Positions 17,280-26,546 of a stretch of DNA of 64,000 nt are shown here, piece after piece (within the stretch, counting starts at the first letter, position 1; the number at the start of each line of letters is the position of its first letter). The stretch comes from Streptomyces stelliscabiei (GTDB lineage: Bacteria; Actinomycetota; Actinomycetes; Streptomycetales; Streptomycetaceae). The notes below the pieces were generated by a model. The model was given only the letters and a program-made list of their open reading frames with translations, had not been told where the DNA came from and made no database searches. The stretch is taken from NCBI RefSeq assembly GCF_014873495.1, contig NZ_JADBGF010000001.1:2356001-2420000 (forward strand), given 5' to 3'. The position numbers and the translations under genes are program-made.

Positions 17280-17768
17280 TGTTCGTTCCCTCCAAAGGGA
17301 AGTCGGGGGCCCGCGTGGGGTCGGGGCCCGTGAGGCGCAGATCAGGGACGCGGTCCGGATTCCGGACACGCCGTGTCCCTGACAAGGCGCTGGGGGGAAG
17401 TATTCGGCCGTACCGCCGACCCACGCAAGGGTGCCTTTCGGCCTCTCGGGAACCCAACCGGCGCGCCCTCCACTCCAGTTGACCCCATCAGGCCATATGT
17501 GCGGGTTCTGTGTAAATCCTGATCGGCTCCCGGCGGGGCCCGATGACGGGTCGTCGGAGCAGGCCGCAGGGCCCGGGAGCGTCGATCACCACTATCGTCG
17601 GCCGGGGCGCAGGACACCCTCCGAGGCGCCCGGTCGGAGTACGGGGGTCCACCGCCCGGGGGTGTCCGGAAGTCATCTGTTGGGCCGTTCAGCCGTTCGG
17701 GCCCGCCCCCAGGGGCCCTCGACGGCCCGACGCGCGAGCACGGCACCGCCCGCCGCCCCTCCCCACGC
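17280..17768. other. intergenic region with no supported gene
   Basis: About 490 bp between the streptogrisin start and the end of the LLM gene. Only short Arg/Pro-rich frames are present, all with the look of GC-rich noise. The part next to 17279 is expected to hold the protease promoter. I see no clear terminator for the LLM gene. Confidence 0.5.
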
Positions 17769-18953
17769 TCATGACGCCGCCCCCGTGGCCTTCCCCCGCG
17801 CTCTCGCCGTCGCGGCGCACCCGCCGACGGGACGGGCGAGACCCAGGTGCTCGCGGAGCGTGCTGCCCGGATAGAAGGTGCGGAACAGGCCACGGTGCTG
17901 GAGCAGCGCCACCGTCGCGTTGACGAGCCGTTCCAGGTCCCGGCGCGGCTCGACGGGGACGAGATGGAAGCCGTCCACGGCCCCGGCCCGGTGCCAGGCG
18001 GCGACCAGTTCGGCGAGGTCCACGGGTCCGCCCCGGTACAGCGGGCCGTCGGCGGTCCGCCGTGGACCTCCCCCGCCGTGTCCCGGCTCGGCCGCGTGCT
18101 CACCACCGCCGAGATCCACTCCGAGACTGGCCAGCACCCGCAGCTCATCGGGGTCCCGCCCGAACCGGGCCGCCATGTCCCGCAGTTCCTCCCGTACGGC
18201 GTCGGCGTGGGCGGGGTCGGTGACCCGCAGGAGGGCCACGTCCGCGTACCGGGCGGCTGCCCCACGGCTCTCCCCCTCGGTCGCGTCGACGACCCGCACG
18301 GGACGACCCTGCGGCGACCGGGGCACGATCGCGGGCCCCCGCACACGGGCCCCGGCGTCCTCGGCACTCTCGGCACCCTCGACGCGGTGGCTCCGCTCCC
18401 AGCCGCCCTCCTCCCGGCCGTCCTCCTCCCAGCCACCGTCCCCCACCCGGCCCTCGTCCCCCACCCTGCCGTCGGACCACTCGCTCCCGTCGGCACGGAC
18501 ACCGGCGGCACCGTCCTCGCAGCCTGCCCCCCGGGCCGCCGCGTCGCCCTGCCCACCGACGTCCCGCCCCGGCTCATCCCCGGACGCGACGTGCCACCGC
18601 CCGAACCGCCGGGCCTCCCTCTGCTCCTGCGGGCCGGGCTCCTCGATCCACCATCCGGCCCGCCCCCGGCTGACCCAGTCGAGCGTCGCCACGGCCGCCC
18701 GCGCCCGCGACGGCTCGGCACGCGCCGCCATGGCCGGCACCAGCCCGACCCGCACCGTCTCCGGCGCCACCCGTGCCAGCACCGCGGACGCGTCCGGCCC
18801 CGGCCGCCCGGCCGCGTCGCCGAGCGTCACGAAATCCAGCACCCCCCGCTCCGCGAGCCGGGCGAGCTCGACGAACGCCCCCACGTCACCCACCGCGCGC
18901 TGATCGATGGCGGCGGCCAGGTGCAACCGCCCCCGACCGTACGACGACTCCAT
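17769..18953 (-). CDS. LLM-class flavin-dependent oxidoreductase with low-complexity insert
   Basis: The 394-residue protein is related to luciferase-like monooxygenases of the NtaA/nitrilotriacetate group: RLHLAAAI at the N-terminus, LARLAERGVLDFVTLGD, ATLDWVSRGRAGW, then RGPAIVPRSPQGRPV and a flavin-binding-type C-terminal half. Between about residues 121 and 205, where the family has helix-forming sequence with a conserved RLWDSWE-type segment, this protein has a Gly/Glu/Asp/Arg-rich low-complexity stretch. That may impair or modify activity. It lies 84 bp downstream of the FAD-binding gene on the same strand and may share its promoter. The substrate is unknown. Confidence 0.8.
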   Translation of the reverse strand: MESSYGRGRLHLAAAIDQRAVGDVGAFVELARLAERGVLDFVTLGDAAGRPGPDASAVLARVAPETVRVGLVPAMAARAEPSRARAAVATLDWVSRGRAGWWIEEPGPQEQREARRFGRWHVASGDEPGRDVGGQGDAAARGAGCEDGAAGVRADGSEWSDGRVGDEGRVGDGGWEEDGREEGGWERSHRVEGAESAEDAGARVRGPAIVPRSPQGRPVRVVDATEGESRGAAARYADVALLRVTDPAHADAVREELRDMAARFGRDPDELRVLASLGVDLGGGEHAAEPGHGGGGPRRTADGPLYRGGPVDLAELVAAWHRAGAVDGFHLVPVEPRRDLERLVNATVALLQHRGLFRTFYPGSTLREHLGLARPVGGCAATARARGKATGAAS

Positions 18954-19037
18954 ACCGACCGACCTCTCTCCGTTGCTCCGCCGTTCCCGCTTCCGACCGA
19001 CCGCCCGATCGCCCGTCCCCGCAAGGACGCCGCCCCC

Positions 19038-20885
19038 TCACGCGGCCGCGCGGCACTCCAGGTCGCGCAGGACCGCGAGTACGGCCCGAGCCGTCGCGTC
19101 GTTCTGCCGGAAGGCCGGGCCACCGGTACGCGGACGGGTGAAGGCCCCCGGCGTACGGCTGTTCGTGTAGGGCCCGAGCGCGAAGCGCCGGGGGTGGGGG
19201 CGTCCGGCCCGGTCCAGTACGCGCCCGTCCGCGGGGTCGACGGCGACCAGCCCCTCCGCCGTCTCGACGACACCCCCCTCGTCGTACAGCCCGCGCAGCA
19301 GCCCGTCGCGGACCCGGGCCACCGTCGGCTCCGGCAACCGCGCCTCGACCAGCGCCCTCGCCTCGACCGATCCCCCGGGCACGGTGGGACTGGACGCCCG
19401 GAACACCCCGCCCTCGGCGACCACGCCCATGTCCGCGCCGACGAAGTGCAGGACGCCGGCCCGCGACAGGGCGAGCAGCTGCCGCAGCCGGGGACCAGGC
19501 GGCCCGGAGGCGAGGAAGCTGAAGAACCCGTGCCACCAGGTCCCGACGTCACCGAGCCGGATCAACTGCCCGTAGACGGACAGCAGCCCGAAGAAGACCC
19601 CGAGGTCGGCGCTGAAGGAGTCATCGTGGCGGCGGGCCAGGTCGGCCTCGACATAGCCGCGCAGCCCCTCCTGGAACTCCTCGTGCGTCCCGTATCTCAC
19701 GCCCCGCAGCGGACGGTCCAGCGCGGCCAGGTCCAGCCGGTCGGCCACGTCCGGCACCGCCGACGCCACCAGCACCGCCCGTTCGCCCGCGTCCGCCGCC
19801 GCGTACTTCTCCTCGAAGTCCGCCCAGGCCATGGCCGTCCGCTCGGGATGCGCGGTGAACAGCCGGTGGTAGTGCGCGAACCCCAGCTCCTTCTCCACCA
19901 ACGGCCACACATCGCCCCGGAAGTCGAACCCGGCCGCCCGTGACAGCAGTGCGTCGACCTCGGCCGGTCCGAAGAACCTGGGCAGGGGCGGCCGTTCCCC
20001 GTCCAGGTCGTACCCGATCTTCGAGCGGTAGGGCACCCCGCGTCGCGACCCGACGTACAGCACGGGCTCCCGCCCGGACGGGTGATACGTCAACTCCTCG
20101 TCCCCGTCGCCCTCGTGGCGCACGTACCGCCCGCCGCGCCCCTCCGTCAGCAGCACCAGCAGGTCGACGAAGGCGAGCCCGAAGCCCCGCACGAGCACCG
20201 GTTCCCCGGGGGCCAGCAGCGACAGGTCGCTGTCGGCGGTGAAGTCCGGCGGCAGGTGGACGAGCCCGTGGGCGCGGGCGTACTCCGCCAGTTCCCGCTG
20301 CTCGTCGTCGAGTTCGGCGTCCAGGTGACCGAGCGCGAGGATGACGAGATCCGCCGGCAGCGGCCGTGGGCGGCCCTCCAGCCACACCTGCTGACGCCCT
20401 TCGGCCGGTCCGCTCACCCGGAGTGCCCGCCACGGATGATGGTGGACCTCGACCCCTCGGGGAAGATCGGCGACGGCGTTCTCGTGCACCCAGCGCAGAT
20501 ACTCGCCCTGTATGCGCCGGTCGGGGAAGGTCCGCCCGTCGAGCCCCGCCCACTCGTGCAGCGTGGGCCCCTCCCGTACGGGCCCGTCCATCCGCACCGT
20601 CTCGTCGGTGAACATGGTGACGTCCTCGGCCTGCGAGTTCATCCACAGCAGCGGCGACTGGTCCGCCCGCCAGATGCGCCCGGCCCCCGGCGGGTGCGGA
20701 TCGACGAGATGGATGTCGAAGCCCGTTCCCGCGTACAGCTCACCGGCGTTGGCGGCGATCCGCTCGACCAGTCCGGTGGCACGCGGCCCGGCCCCGACGA
20801 TCACCAGGGACGGGCGCGCGGAGAACGTGGCGTGAGGGGAGGAAGCAGAGTGGGGAGAGGAGGGGAAGGAAGAGGCAGACGGCAT
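19038..20885 (-). CDS. FAD/NAD(P)-binding protein (large flavoprotein family)
   Basis: The 615-residue protein has a Rossmann dinucleotide motif, VIVGAGPRATGLVERI, at about residues 28-43 after a Ser/Pro-rich N-terminal tail, and further FAD-family segments such as LWMNSQAEDVTMF and LVIRGF-like LVRGFGLAFVDLL. It fits the COG4529-like FAD-dependent family found in actinobacteria, whose reaction is mostly unknown. It precedes an LLM flavoprotein gene by 84 bp, so a two-component oxidation pathway is possible but unproven. The start at 20885 has GGAG about 9 bp upstream; an in-frame ATG-less core from residue 25 would also be compatible. Confidence 0.82.
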   Translation of the reverse strand: MPSASSFPSSPHSASSPHATFSARPSLVIVGAGPRATGLVERIAANAGELYAGTGFDIHLVDPHPPGAGRIWRADQSPLLWMNSQAEDVTMFTDETVRMDGPVREGPTLHEWAGLDGRTFPDRRIQGEYLRWVHENAVADLPRGVEVHHHPWRALRVSGPAEGRQQVWLEGRPRPLPADLVILALGHLDAELDDEQRELAEYARAHGLVHLPPDFTADSDLSLLAPGEPVLVRGFGLAFVDLLVLLTEGRGGRYVRHEGDGDEELTYHPSGREPVLYVGSRRGVPYRSKIGYDLDGERPPLPRFFGPAEVDALLSRAAGFDFRGDVWPLVEKELGFAHYHRLFTAHPERTAMAWADFEEKYAAADAGERAVLVASAVPDVADRLDLAALDRPLRGVRYGTHEEFQEGLRGYVEADLARRHDDSFSADLGVFFGLLSVYGQLIRLGDVGTWWHGFFSFLASGPPGPRLRQLLALSRAGVLHFVGADMGVVAEGGVFRASSPTVPGGSVEARALVEARLPEPTVARVRDGLLRGLYDEGGVVETAEGLVAVDPADGRVLDRAGRPHPRRFALGPYTNSRTPGAFTRPRTGGPAFRQNDATARAVLAVLRDLECRAAA

Positions 20886-21296
20886 GCGAAAGGCTCCGTG
20901 ATGTCCGAGTCGAACACGGGTGCCTTCACACGGAGTGCGTCGATGGAGACGGACGCGGGGCGACCGAGCCCCTCAGCAGCGGTCTGCGCCGAGAGTACGG
21001 CGACCTTTCCCCTCACTGTCAAGGGTGTCCGAACTGTGGGCGCTCCGTCTCACGTCGGTTGACTCCCTCTCGGATGCCTGTTCCACTTGCTCCATGCATC
21101 CGCAGCAGTGGCTGGTCAAGCGCTCCCACATCGACTTCGGTCGAGTGTGGTCCTCCTCCTGTTGAACTGAGCCGACCCCACCGCGCGCCCCGTTTCCGAG
21201 GGGCGCCGTTCGCGTTCTCGCCCCTGGCCTTCACACACGCACGCCTCCCCTCGCGTCCGCCTGTTTGCCGATGTTCCCCGCCGTCCGGCTGCCGTC
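20886..21296. other. intergenic region, probable promoter of FAD-binding gene
   Basis: No supported gene in 411 bp. On the minus strand a TTGACA (21017-21022) and TACTCT (20992-20997) lie about 110 bp upstream of the FAD-protein start, but their 19-bp spacing is long for a sigma-70 promoter, so this is weak. No terminator for the DUF5685 gene is obvious. Confidence 0.35.
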
Positions 21297-22511
21297 TCAG
21301 CAGTCACAAGCACAGCACTCGCACGCCTCGCAGCAGTCACAGTCGCAGTCCCGGCAGCAGCCCTCGCGCTTCTTCCGGGACCAGGGGCCCTCGTACTCCT
21401 TGGCACAGCACATCCGGCAGGTGCAGCACAGCAGGGTGAACATCCCGCACCCCGCCCAGAACCCCCGCCGCCGCGGCGGCTGCGGCACCCCGCCGAAGCC
21501 ACCACCCCCGCCCGCCCCGTAGCCCCCGCCACCGGCGAACGGATTGCCGCCGGCGTACGGTCCACCGGCGCCGCCCGCATAGGGATTCCCGCCGCCCCCG
21601 GCGTACGGATCACCCGGCACCGGCGCCCCGCTCCCCCGATGCGCCGAACACACCGGCACGGCGCCGAAGGCCCGGTCCACCGACCTGCGCAACTCGTGCG
21701 CCAGCAGCAGATGGGCCAGTCCGCCGTCGACGAAGTCGACCTCGCGCAGGGCGAGTCGGATGCCGTGCAGGGCGTCGTCGGCGAGCCGCCGGGCCTCGGT
21801 GAGCGAGGTCCCGGTGGCGGTCAGCGGATTCCACGCGCCCGCGGCGGCGTCAACGGTACGGTCCTCCACCGCGTCCAGCAGATGGGCGAGCCGTCCGAAA
21901 AGCCGTCCGGCCTCGGCGAGTGGTTCGGCGTTGCCCGGTCGTCCGGCCAGGATCGCGGTGTGGGCGAAAGCCGCCGCCGTGGCCGTCTCCGTCGGCTCGG
22001 TGACCGTCAGCAACCCAGTGCCCGGCCCGGCGAGCGCCTCGATGCCGAGCTGCCGGTCCACCGCGTCGACCAGCACGGCCGTGTCGAACCCGAGGTCGGA
22101 TCCCGTACGCGCCCCCGCGCGCCCCCAGTTCGTCGCGATCCGGCGCGCGGCGTGCGCCACCGGCTTGCGCGCGAGCAGTCCGTCCCCGTCGGCGACGTGG
22201 TCACGGACCTTCGCGGAGGCGAGCACCAGCGAGACGGCGGCGGCGAGCCGCGCGCCCTCACCCTGGGCCACGGAGGCGGTGCGCATCCCGCGCAGCGGGC
22301 AGGGCCCGGCGGTGCGCCGCCCTCCGGTGGTGGGCCCGGACTGAGCTTCCGTCAGAACCGAGACCAGCAGGCCGTCATAATTGGTGACAACCCGGGCGAA
22401 CTGCCCATGGTCCGTGCGCAATGCGAGACACAGACCGCACAGATGCGCCATCCATTGCGTACGCAGCCCTTCGCCGAGGCGATGAGCGCAGGGCCTGACT
22501 ATTCCGAACAC
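21297..22511 (-). CDS. DUF5685 family protein with Gly-rich linker and Cys-rich tail
   Basis: The 404-residue protein begins MFGIVRPCAHRL, the family opening, with a CGLCLAL cysteine pair near residue 25. The first 280 residues look helical and carry no recognised enzyme motif. Then come repeats of (N/G)PYAGG in a Gly/Tyr-rich linker (about 290-340), and a C-terminal tail holding about 18 cysteines, ending in alternating Cys-Asp/Glu clusters such as CCRDCDCDCCEACECCACDC. The cysteines are spaced for metal binding rather than disulfides. No signal peptide is evident. Function unknown; the tail may bind zinc, copper or an iron-sulfur cluster. Confidence 0.8.
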   Translation of the reverse strand: MFGIVRPCAHRLGEGLRTQWMAHLCGLCLALRTDHGQFARVVTNYDGLLVSVLTEAQSGPTTGGRRTAGPCPLRGMRTASVAQGEGARLAAAVSLVLASAKVRDHVADGDGLLARKPVAHAARRIATNWGRAGARTGSDLGFDTAVLVDAVDRQLGIEALAGPGTGLLTVTEPTETATAAAFAHTAILAGRPGNAEPLAEAGRLFGRLAHLLDAVEDRTVDAAAGAWNPLTATGTSLTEARRLADDALHGIRLALREVDFVDGGLAHLLLAHELRRSVDRAFGAVPVCSAHRGSGAPVPGDPYAGGGGNPYAGGAGGPYAGGNPFAGGGGYGAGGGGGFGGVPQPPRRRGFWAGCGMFTLLCCTCRMCCAKEYEGPWSRKKREGCCRDCDCDCCEACECCACDC

Positions 22512-22814
22512 GACACTCCCCCGTGTCTTCGCGCGCCGCCGCGTGCCCGCCGGCGTCGCGGCATCGTAGCCGCCGGAACGTTCACCCGGTCGGCCCCCGA
22601 CTCACCCATACGCCGCGAACAATATTATTTCACTCCCTGTCAGCAGGTGTGTACAGCGGAGCCCTTGGGGCACATGGACTCTCGACGAATTCGTTCTGCA
22701 CCAGTACCGTCACGAAACCCCCGTGCGGCGTCTATCCACTTGGCGAGACATCCGCATCATGGACGACGATAGGGATGCGGAAAGCACGAAAGACCGCTGC
22801 GAGAGGAGGCGTCC
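22512..22814. other. divergent promoter region of DUF5685 gene and sflA
   Basis: No gene seen. An AT-rich island around 22616-22640 (AATATTATTT) stands out from the GC-rich background and could hold promoter elements for either divergent gene. Confidence 0.45.
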
Positions 22815-23258
22815 ATGGGATCGGTGCGCAAGGCGAGTGCCTGGCTTGGCCTCGTCGACGACAACGATGACGAGCGTTACTACGACGACGACTACGCCGA
22901 TGAGCGGGAGTCCGGCTCCGGCGAGGCCTGGGTCACCGACCCTCGCGTCAAGGTGGCGTCCGAGTCCGCGCAGGACCACGGCCGCCGGATCGGCACGGTC
23001 ACGCCGGACAGCTTCCGCGACGCCCGGCACATCGGCGAACTCTTCCGGGACGGCGTCCCGGTCATCATGAACCTCACGAACATGGAGGCCTCCGACGCCA
23101 AGCGGGTCGTCGACTTCGCGGCCGGCCTGATCTTCGGTCTGCGCGGCTCGATCGAGCGGGTGTCCAACCGCGTGTTCCTCCTGACCCCCGCCGACACGGA
23201 GATCGTCAGCGGCGAGGTCGCGAGCCGTCCGGTCGACGGTTTCTTCAACCAGAGCTGA
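22815..23258 (+). CDS. sflA: SepF-like cell division protein
   Basis: The 147-residue protein has a SepF core (about residues 65-145; [19 protein letters not shown], then [20 protein letters not shown], then RVFLLTP). Its N-terminus [16 protein letters not shown] could form the membrane-binding amphipathic helix of SepF, followed by an acidic Tyr/Asp-rich linker. SepF tethers FtsZ to the membrane. Streptomyces has a main SepF in the division cluster and two SepF-like proteins; by this position between a DUF5685 and an acyl-CoA dehydrogenase gene I assign it as SflA, linked to control of FtsZ placement and branching. The assignment between paralogues is from memory. The ATG at 22815 has GAGAGGAGG upstream. 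Confidence 0.88.
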   Translation: MGSVRKASAWLGLVDDNDDERYYDDDYADERESGSGEAWVTDPRVKVASESAQDHGRRIGTVTPDSFRDARHIGELFRDGVPVIMNLTNMEASDAKRVVDFAAGLIFGLRGSIERVSNRVFLLTPADTEIVSGEVASRPVDGFFNQS

Positions 23259-23309
23259 GGCAGGGCCGCTCGCCGGCGCGTCCCCCGGTCCGCGATCGTC
23301 CGACGCGGC

Positions 23310-24500
23310 TCACCGGAAGGCGTCGAGACCGGTGAGCGCCTTGCCCAGCACCAGTTGGTGCATTTCGACGGTGCCCTCGTAGGTGAGCACCGACTCCAGA
23401 TTCGTCGCGTGCCGCATCACCGGGTACTCCAGGGAGATCCCGTTCGCGCCGAGAATCGTCCGGGCGGTACGGCAGATCTCGATCGCCTCTCGCACGTTGT
23501 TCAGCTTGCCGAAGCTGATCTGCTCGGGACGGAGCCGTCCCGCGTCCATCCGCCGCCCCAGATGGTGGGCGAGCAGAATCCCTTTGTGCAACTCGACCGC
23601 CATGTCGGCGAGTTTGGCCTGGGTGAGCTGGAATCCGCCGATCGGTTTCCCGAACTGCTCCCGCGTCCGGGCGTAGGCGACGGCCGACTCGAAACAGGAC
23701 CGCGCGGCGCCCATCGACCCCCACACGATTCCGTAGCGGGCGTGCGAAAGACAACTCAAGGGGCCTTTCAGTCCCCTGACCTCCGGCAGTACGGCGTCCT
23801 GCGGCAACCGCACGTCGTCCAGGACGAGTTCACTGGTGACGGAGGCGCGCAGGGACCACTTGTGCTTGATCTCCGGCGCGGAGAACCCGGCGGTGTCCGT
23901 GGGCACGACGAACCCCCGCACGCCCTCCTCGGTCTGCGCCCACACCACGGCGACCCCGGCGACGGACCCGTTCGTGATCCACATCTTCCGCCCGTTCAGG
24001 ACCCAGTCGCCGCCGTCCCGCTCGGCGTACGTCCGCATCGACGCCGGGTCGGAACCGTGGTCGGGCTCGGTGAGGCCGAAGCATCCGATGACCTCGCCGG
24101 AGGCCATGCGCGGCAGCCACGTCCCCTTCTGCTCCTCGCTGCCGAAGCGGTGGACGGCGTACATCGCGAGCGACCCCTGCACGGACACGAGCGACCGGAT
24201 CCCCGAGTCCGCCGCCTCCAGCTCCAGACAGGCGAGCCCGTACTGCACGGCACTGGCCCCGGCGCACCCGTACCCCTGGAGCGACATCCCGAGCGCCCCG
24301 ATCGCGCCCAACTCCCGGGCCAGCTCCCGGATCTCGGGCAGCTCCCCCCGCTCGTACCACTCGGCGACCCGGGGCAGCACCCGGTCCGCCGCCCACCTGC
24401 GCACGGTGTCCCGCACGGCGAGGTCCTCGGGGTCGAGCAGATCGTCGAGGCCGAGGAAATCGGCGGGATCGAAGGACGGCGACTTCGCGGGCGCGGCCAT
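23310..24500 (-). CDS. acyl-CoA dehydrogenase, glutaryl-CoA dehydrogenase-like
   Basis: The 396-residue enzyme has the acyl-CoA dehydrogenase order: helical N-terminal domain, beta domain with CFGLTEPDHGSDP and KMWITNG, and helical C-terminal domain ending with LTYEGTVEMHQLVLGKALTG. The Glu in TYEGT sits where the catalytic base lies in glutaryl-CoA dehydrogenases, and QGYGCAGASAVQYGL also fits that group. Such enzymes oxidise acyl-CoA with FAD, and pass electrons to ETF. The glutaryl specificity is inferred. The ATG at 24500 follows CCGGAGG by 7 bp. It is convergent with sflA. Confidence 0.9.
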   Translation of the reverse strand: MAAPAKSPSFDPADFLGLDDLLDPEDLAVRDTVRRWAADRVLPRVAEWYERGELPEIRELARELGAIGALGMSLQGYGCAGASAVQYGLACLELEAADSGIRSLVSVQGSLAMYAVHRFGSEEQKGTWLPRMASGEVIGCFGLTEPDHGSDPASMRTYAERDGGDWVLNGRKMWITNGSVAGVAVVWAQTEEGVRGFVVPTDTAGFSAPEIKHKWSLRASVTSELVLDDVRLPQDAVLPEVRGLKGPLSCLSHARYGIVWGSMGAARSCFESAVAYARTREQFGKPIGGFQLTQAKLADMAVELHKGILLAHHLGRRMDAGRLRPEQISFGKLNNVREAIEICRTARTILGANGISLEYPVMRHATNLESVLTYEGTVEMHQLVLGKALTGLDAFR

Positions 24501-24599
24501 GGGGAAACCTCCGGCTCATAAAACTAGCGGTGCTCAGCACATTACCCATGGACCGGGCGCCCCGACTCCATCGGACCACGACCGCCGGGAGGCGGCGGC

Positions 24600-26210
24600 T
24601 CAGCGCATCGACTCCGCGCGCACGGACGGTGCCGCCCTGGCCTCCCGCGGGCCCGGCAGGTCCGCGGCGGCCCCGCACTCCATGCCCCGGGGCAGCCTGA
24701 GGGCCATCACCGCACCGAGCACCAGCAGCGCCGCGCTCACCAGCAGCGTCATGTGCAGCCCATGGACGAAGGAGTCCCGGGCGGCGTGCCGCAGCGCCTC
24801 GCCCGAGGGGCCGCCGAGCCGGTCCGCGACCTCGTACGCCTCGCCGAGCGAGTGCCCGGCGGCGGAGGAGGCCGACGACGGCACCCCCGGCACGGACGAA
24901 AGCCCCGGCGTGTACGCCGCGTTCATCACGCTCCCGAGGAGCGCGATCCCGATACCGGCGCCCAGCTGGTACGAGGTCTCGCCGATCGCCGCCGCTCCGC
25001 CCGCCGAGGAGGCCGGGGCCTCGCTCAGCATCGACTCGTACGCGCCGAAGAGGGTCGTCTCCAGGCCGAAGCCCAGCAGCACGAATCCGGCGAGCAGCAG
25101 GCCCGCGTTGTCGTGGCGCCCCATGGCCGTCAGCAGGACGACCGCGAAGGCGGTGAGGCAGAAGCCGGCGCAGACCATGCGGCGCGGCCCGAAGCGGTGC
25201 AGCAGGTGGGAGCCGACGAGCCCGGCGGCCATCGCGGCGATGGTCAGCGGCAGCAGGCGCAGCCCGGTCTCCAGGGGGGAGAGCCCGAGAACCAGTTGCA
25301 GATACTGCGCGGCGATCAGCTCGAGCCCGACCAGCGCGAGCATCGCGAGGACGATGCAGCCGACCGAGGTGCTGAACGCGGGGCGGGCGAACATCCGCAG
25401 GTCGACCAGCGGATGCCTCCGGCGCCGCTGCCGTCGTACGAACACGGTCAGCAGGCCGGCGCCGCCGAGGAGGGCGAGCGCGGTGCCCGGGTCGAACGGC
25501 GGGTGTCCGCCGCCGAGCCGTTTCACCGCGAGGACGACGCCGAAGAGACCGACGGCCGCCATGAGGGCGCCGATCACGTCCCAGGGTCCGTCGCGGTCGC
25601 CCGTGGACTCGGGCAGCAGCAGCCGTCCGATCGGCAGGCTCACGAGCATCAGCGGGATGTTGACGAGGAAGACCGAGCCCCACCAGAAGTGTTCCAGCAG
25701 GAATCCGCCGAGCAGCGGTCCGACGGCCGCGCCGACGGCGGCGACGGCGCTCCAGACGCCGATGGCGAGCGCCCGTTCGCGCCGGTCGGGGAAGACCTGG
25801 CGCAGGATCGACAGCGTGGCGGGCATGATCATCGCGCCGCCGACGCCGAGCAGGGCGCGGGCCGCGATCAGGACCTGGGGGTTGTCGGCGAAGGCGGCGA
25901 GGCCGGAGGCGACGCCGAAGAGGGTGTATCCGAGAAGGAGGATCCGTCTGCGGCCGACCCGGTCGCCGAGCGTGCCGAACAGGATCAGCAGCGAGGCGCA
26001 GACCAGCGGGTAGACGTCGACGATCCAGAGCAGCTCCATGCCGCTCGGCCTGATGTCCTCGGTGACGGCGGGGACCGCCACGTGCAGCACGGTGGCGTCG
26101 ACGGCGACCAACAGGAGACTGACGCACAGGACGACGAGGACGACCCAGCGGTTGGCATCGGCCCCGGTGCCCGGACGGCGTCGTGCGGCGGCCGTGGGCG
26201 TCCCGGACAT
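24600..26210 (-). CDS. MFS drug/proton antiporter, DHA2 (EmrB/QacA) type
   Basis: The 536-residue protein has about 14 membrane helices. Family motifs include DATVLHVAVPAV at helix 1, LWIVDVYPLV in helix 2, GTLGDRVGRRRILLLG between helices 2 and 3, and a GPLLGGFLLEHFWW motif C-like segment in helix 5. These mark a DHA2 multidrug or toxin exporter. The start ATG at 26210 has GGGAGG 8 bp upstream; the frame continues to 26276 without such a site. No regulator gene is adjacent. The 99 bp downstream is followed by the acyl-CoA dehydrogenase gene on the same strand, but each probably has its own promoter. Confidence 0.9.
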   Translation of the reverse strand: MSGTPTAAARRRPGTGADANRWVVLVVLCVSLLLVAVDATVLHVAVPAVTEDIRPSGMELLWIVDVYPLVCASLLILFGTLGDRVGRRRILLLGYTLFGVASGLAAFADNPQVLIAARALLGVGGAMIMPATLSILRQVFPDRRERALAIGVWSAVAAVGAAVGPLLGGFLLEHFWWGSVFLVNIPLMLVSLPIGRLLLPESTGDRDGPWDVIGALMAAVGLFGVVLAVKRLGGGHPPFDPGTALALLGGAGLLTVFVRRQRRRRHPLVDLRMFARPAFSTSVGCIVLAMLALVGLELIAAQYLQLVLGLSPLETGLRLLPLTIAAMAAGLVGSHLLHRFGPRRMVCAGFCLTAFAVVLLTAMGRHDNAGLLLAGFVLLGFGLETTLFGAYESMLSEAPASSAGGAAAIGETSYQLGAGIGIALLGSVMNAAYTPGLSSVPGVPSSASSAAGHSLGEAYEVADRLGGPSGEALRHAARDSFVHGLHMTLLVSAALLVLGAVMALRLPRGMECGAAADLPGPREARAAPSVRAESMR

Positions 26211-26546
26211 GTACGTACCTCCCAGAATGCTCTCGCGTTCGGCGGAACCACGGGGTGGGGACTCCCCTGCGGCCACGGCCCGGGAGGAGCGGCGTCCCGG
26301 ACCCGCGCAACGAAAGGCGAGCGAGCCGTCAGCGTACGCGAGTCCCGGCCGGTGAAGAGTGGCGGGTGTCTCATGGAACCCTCATGTGACATGTGGCATA
26401 CGCCACGCCCCGGGCCGCCCACCGGTCCTCCATGACTCCTTCATCACTCGTCCGTGGCTCCCTTGCGGCTCGGCCACCGCCGTCCACCACGGCCCACCAC
26501 GCGGTGACGTCCCGGCCGGTTCCCGGCTCCGCCGATAATCGAGCGC
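26211..26546. other. divergent promoter region (MFS / PIG-V-like genes)
   Basis: 336 bp with no supported gene. I see a local CTCATG(G/T) repetition around 26368-26390 but no clear operator. It should hold both divergent promoters. Confidence 0.4.

Noticed and set aside
17431..17874. 147-residue frame between the streptogrisin and LLM genes
   Set aside because: Pro/Arg/His-rich noise, no ribosome site, no recognisable pattern.
17847..19943. 698-residue plus-strand frame opposite the LLM and FAD-binding genes
   Set aside because: Composition is Pro/Arg/His-rich with no domain; the minus-strand proteins have clear family motifs.
23830..26310. 826-residue minus-strand frame spanning the MFS and acyl-CoA dehydrogenase genes
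   Set aside because: It joins shifted readings of two real genes on the same strand and has no domain of its own.
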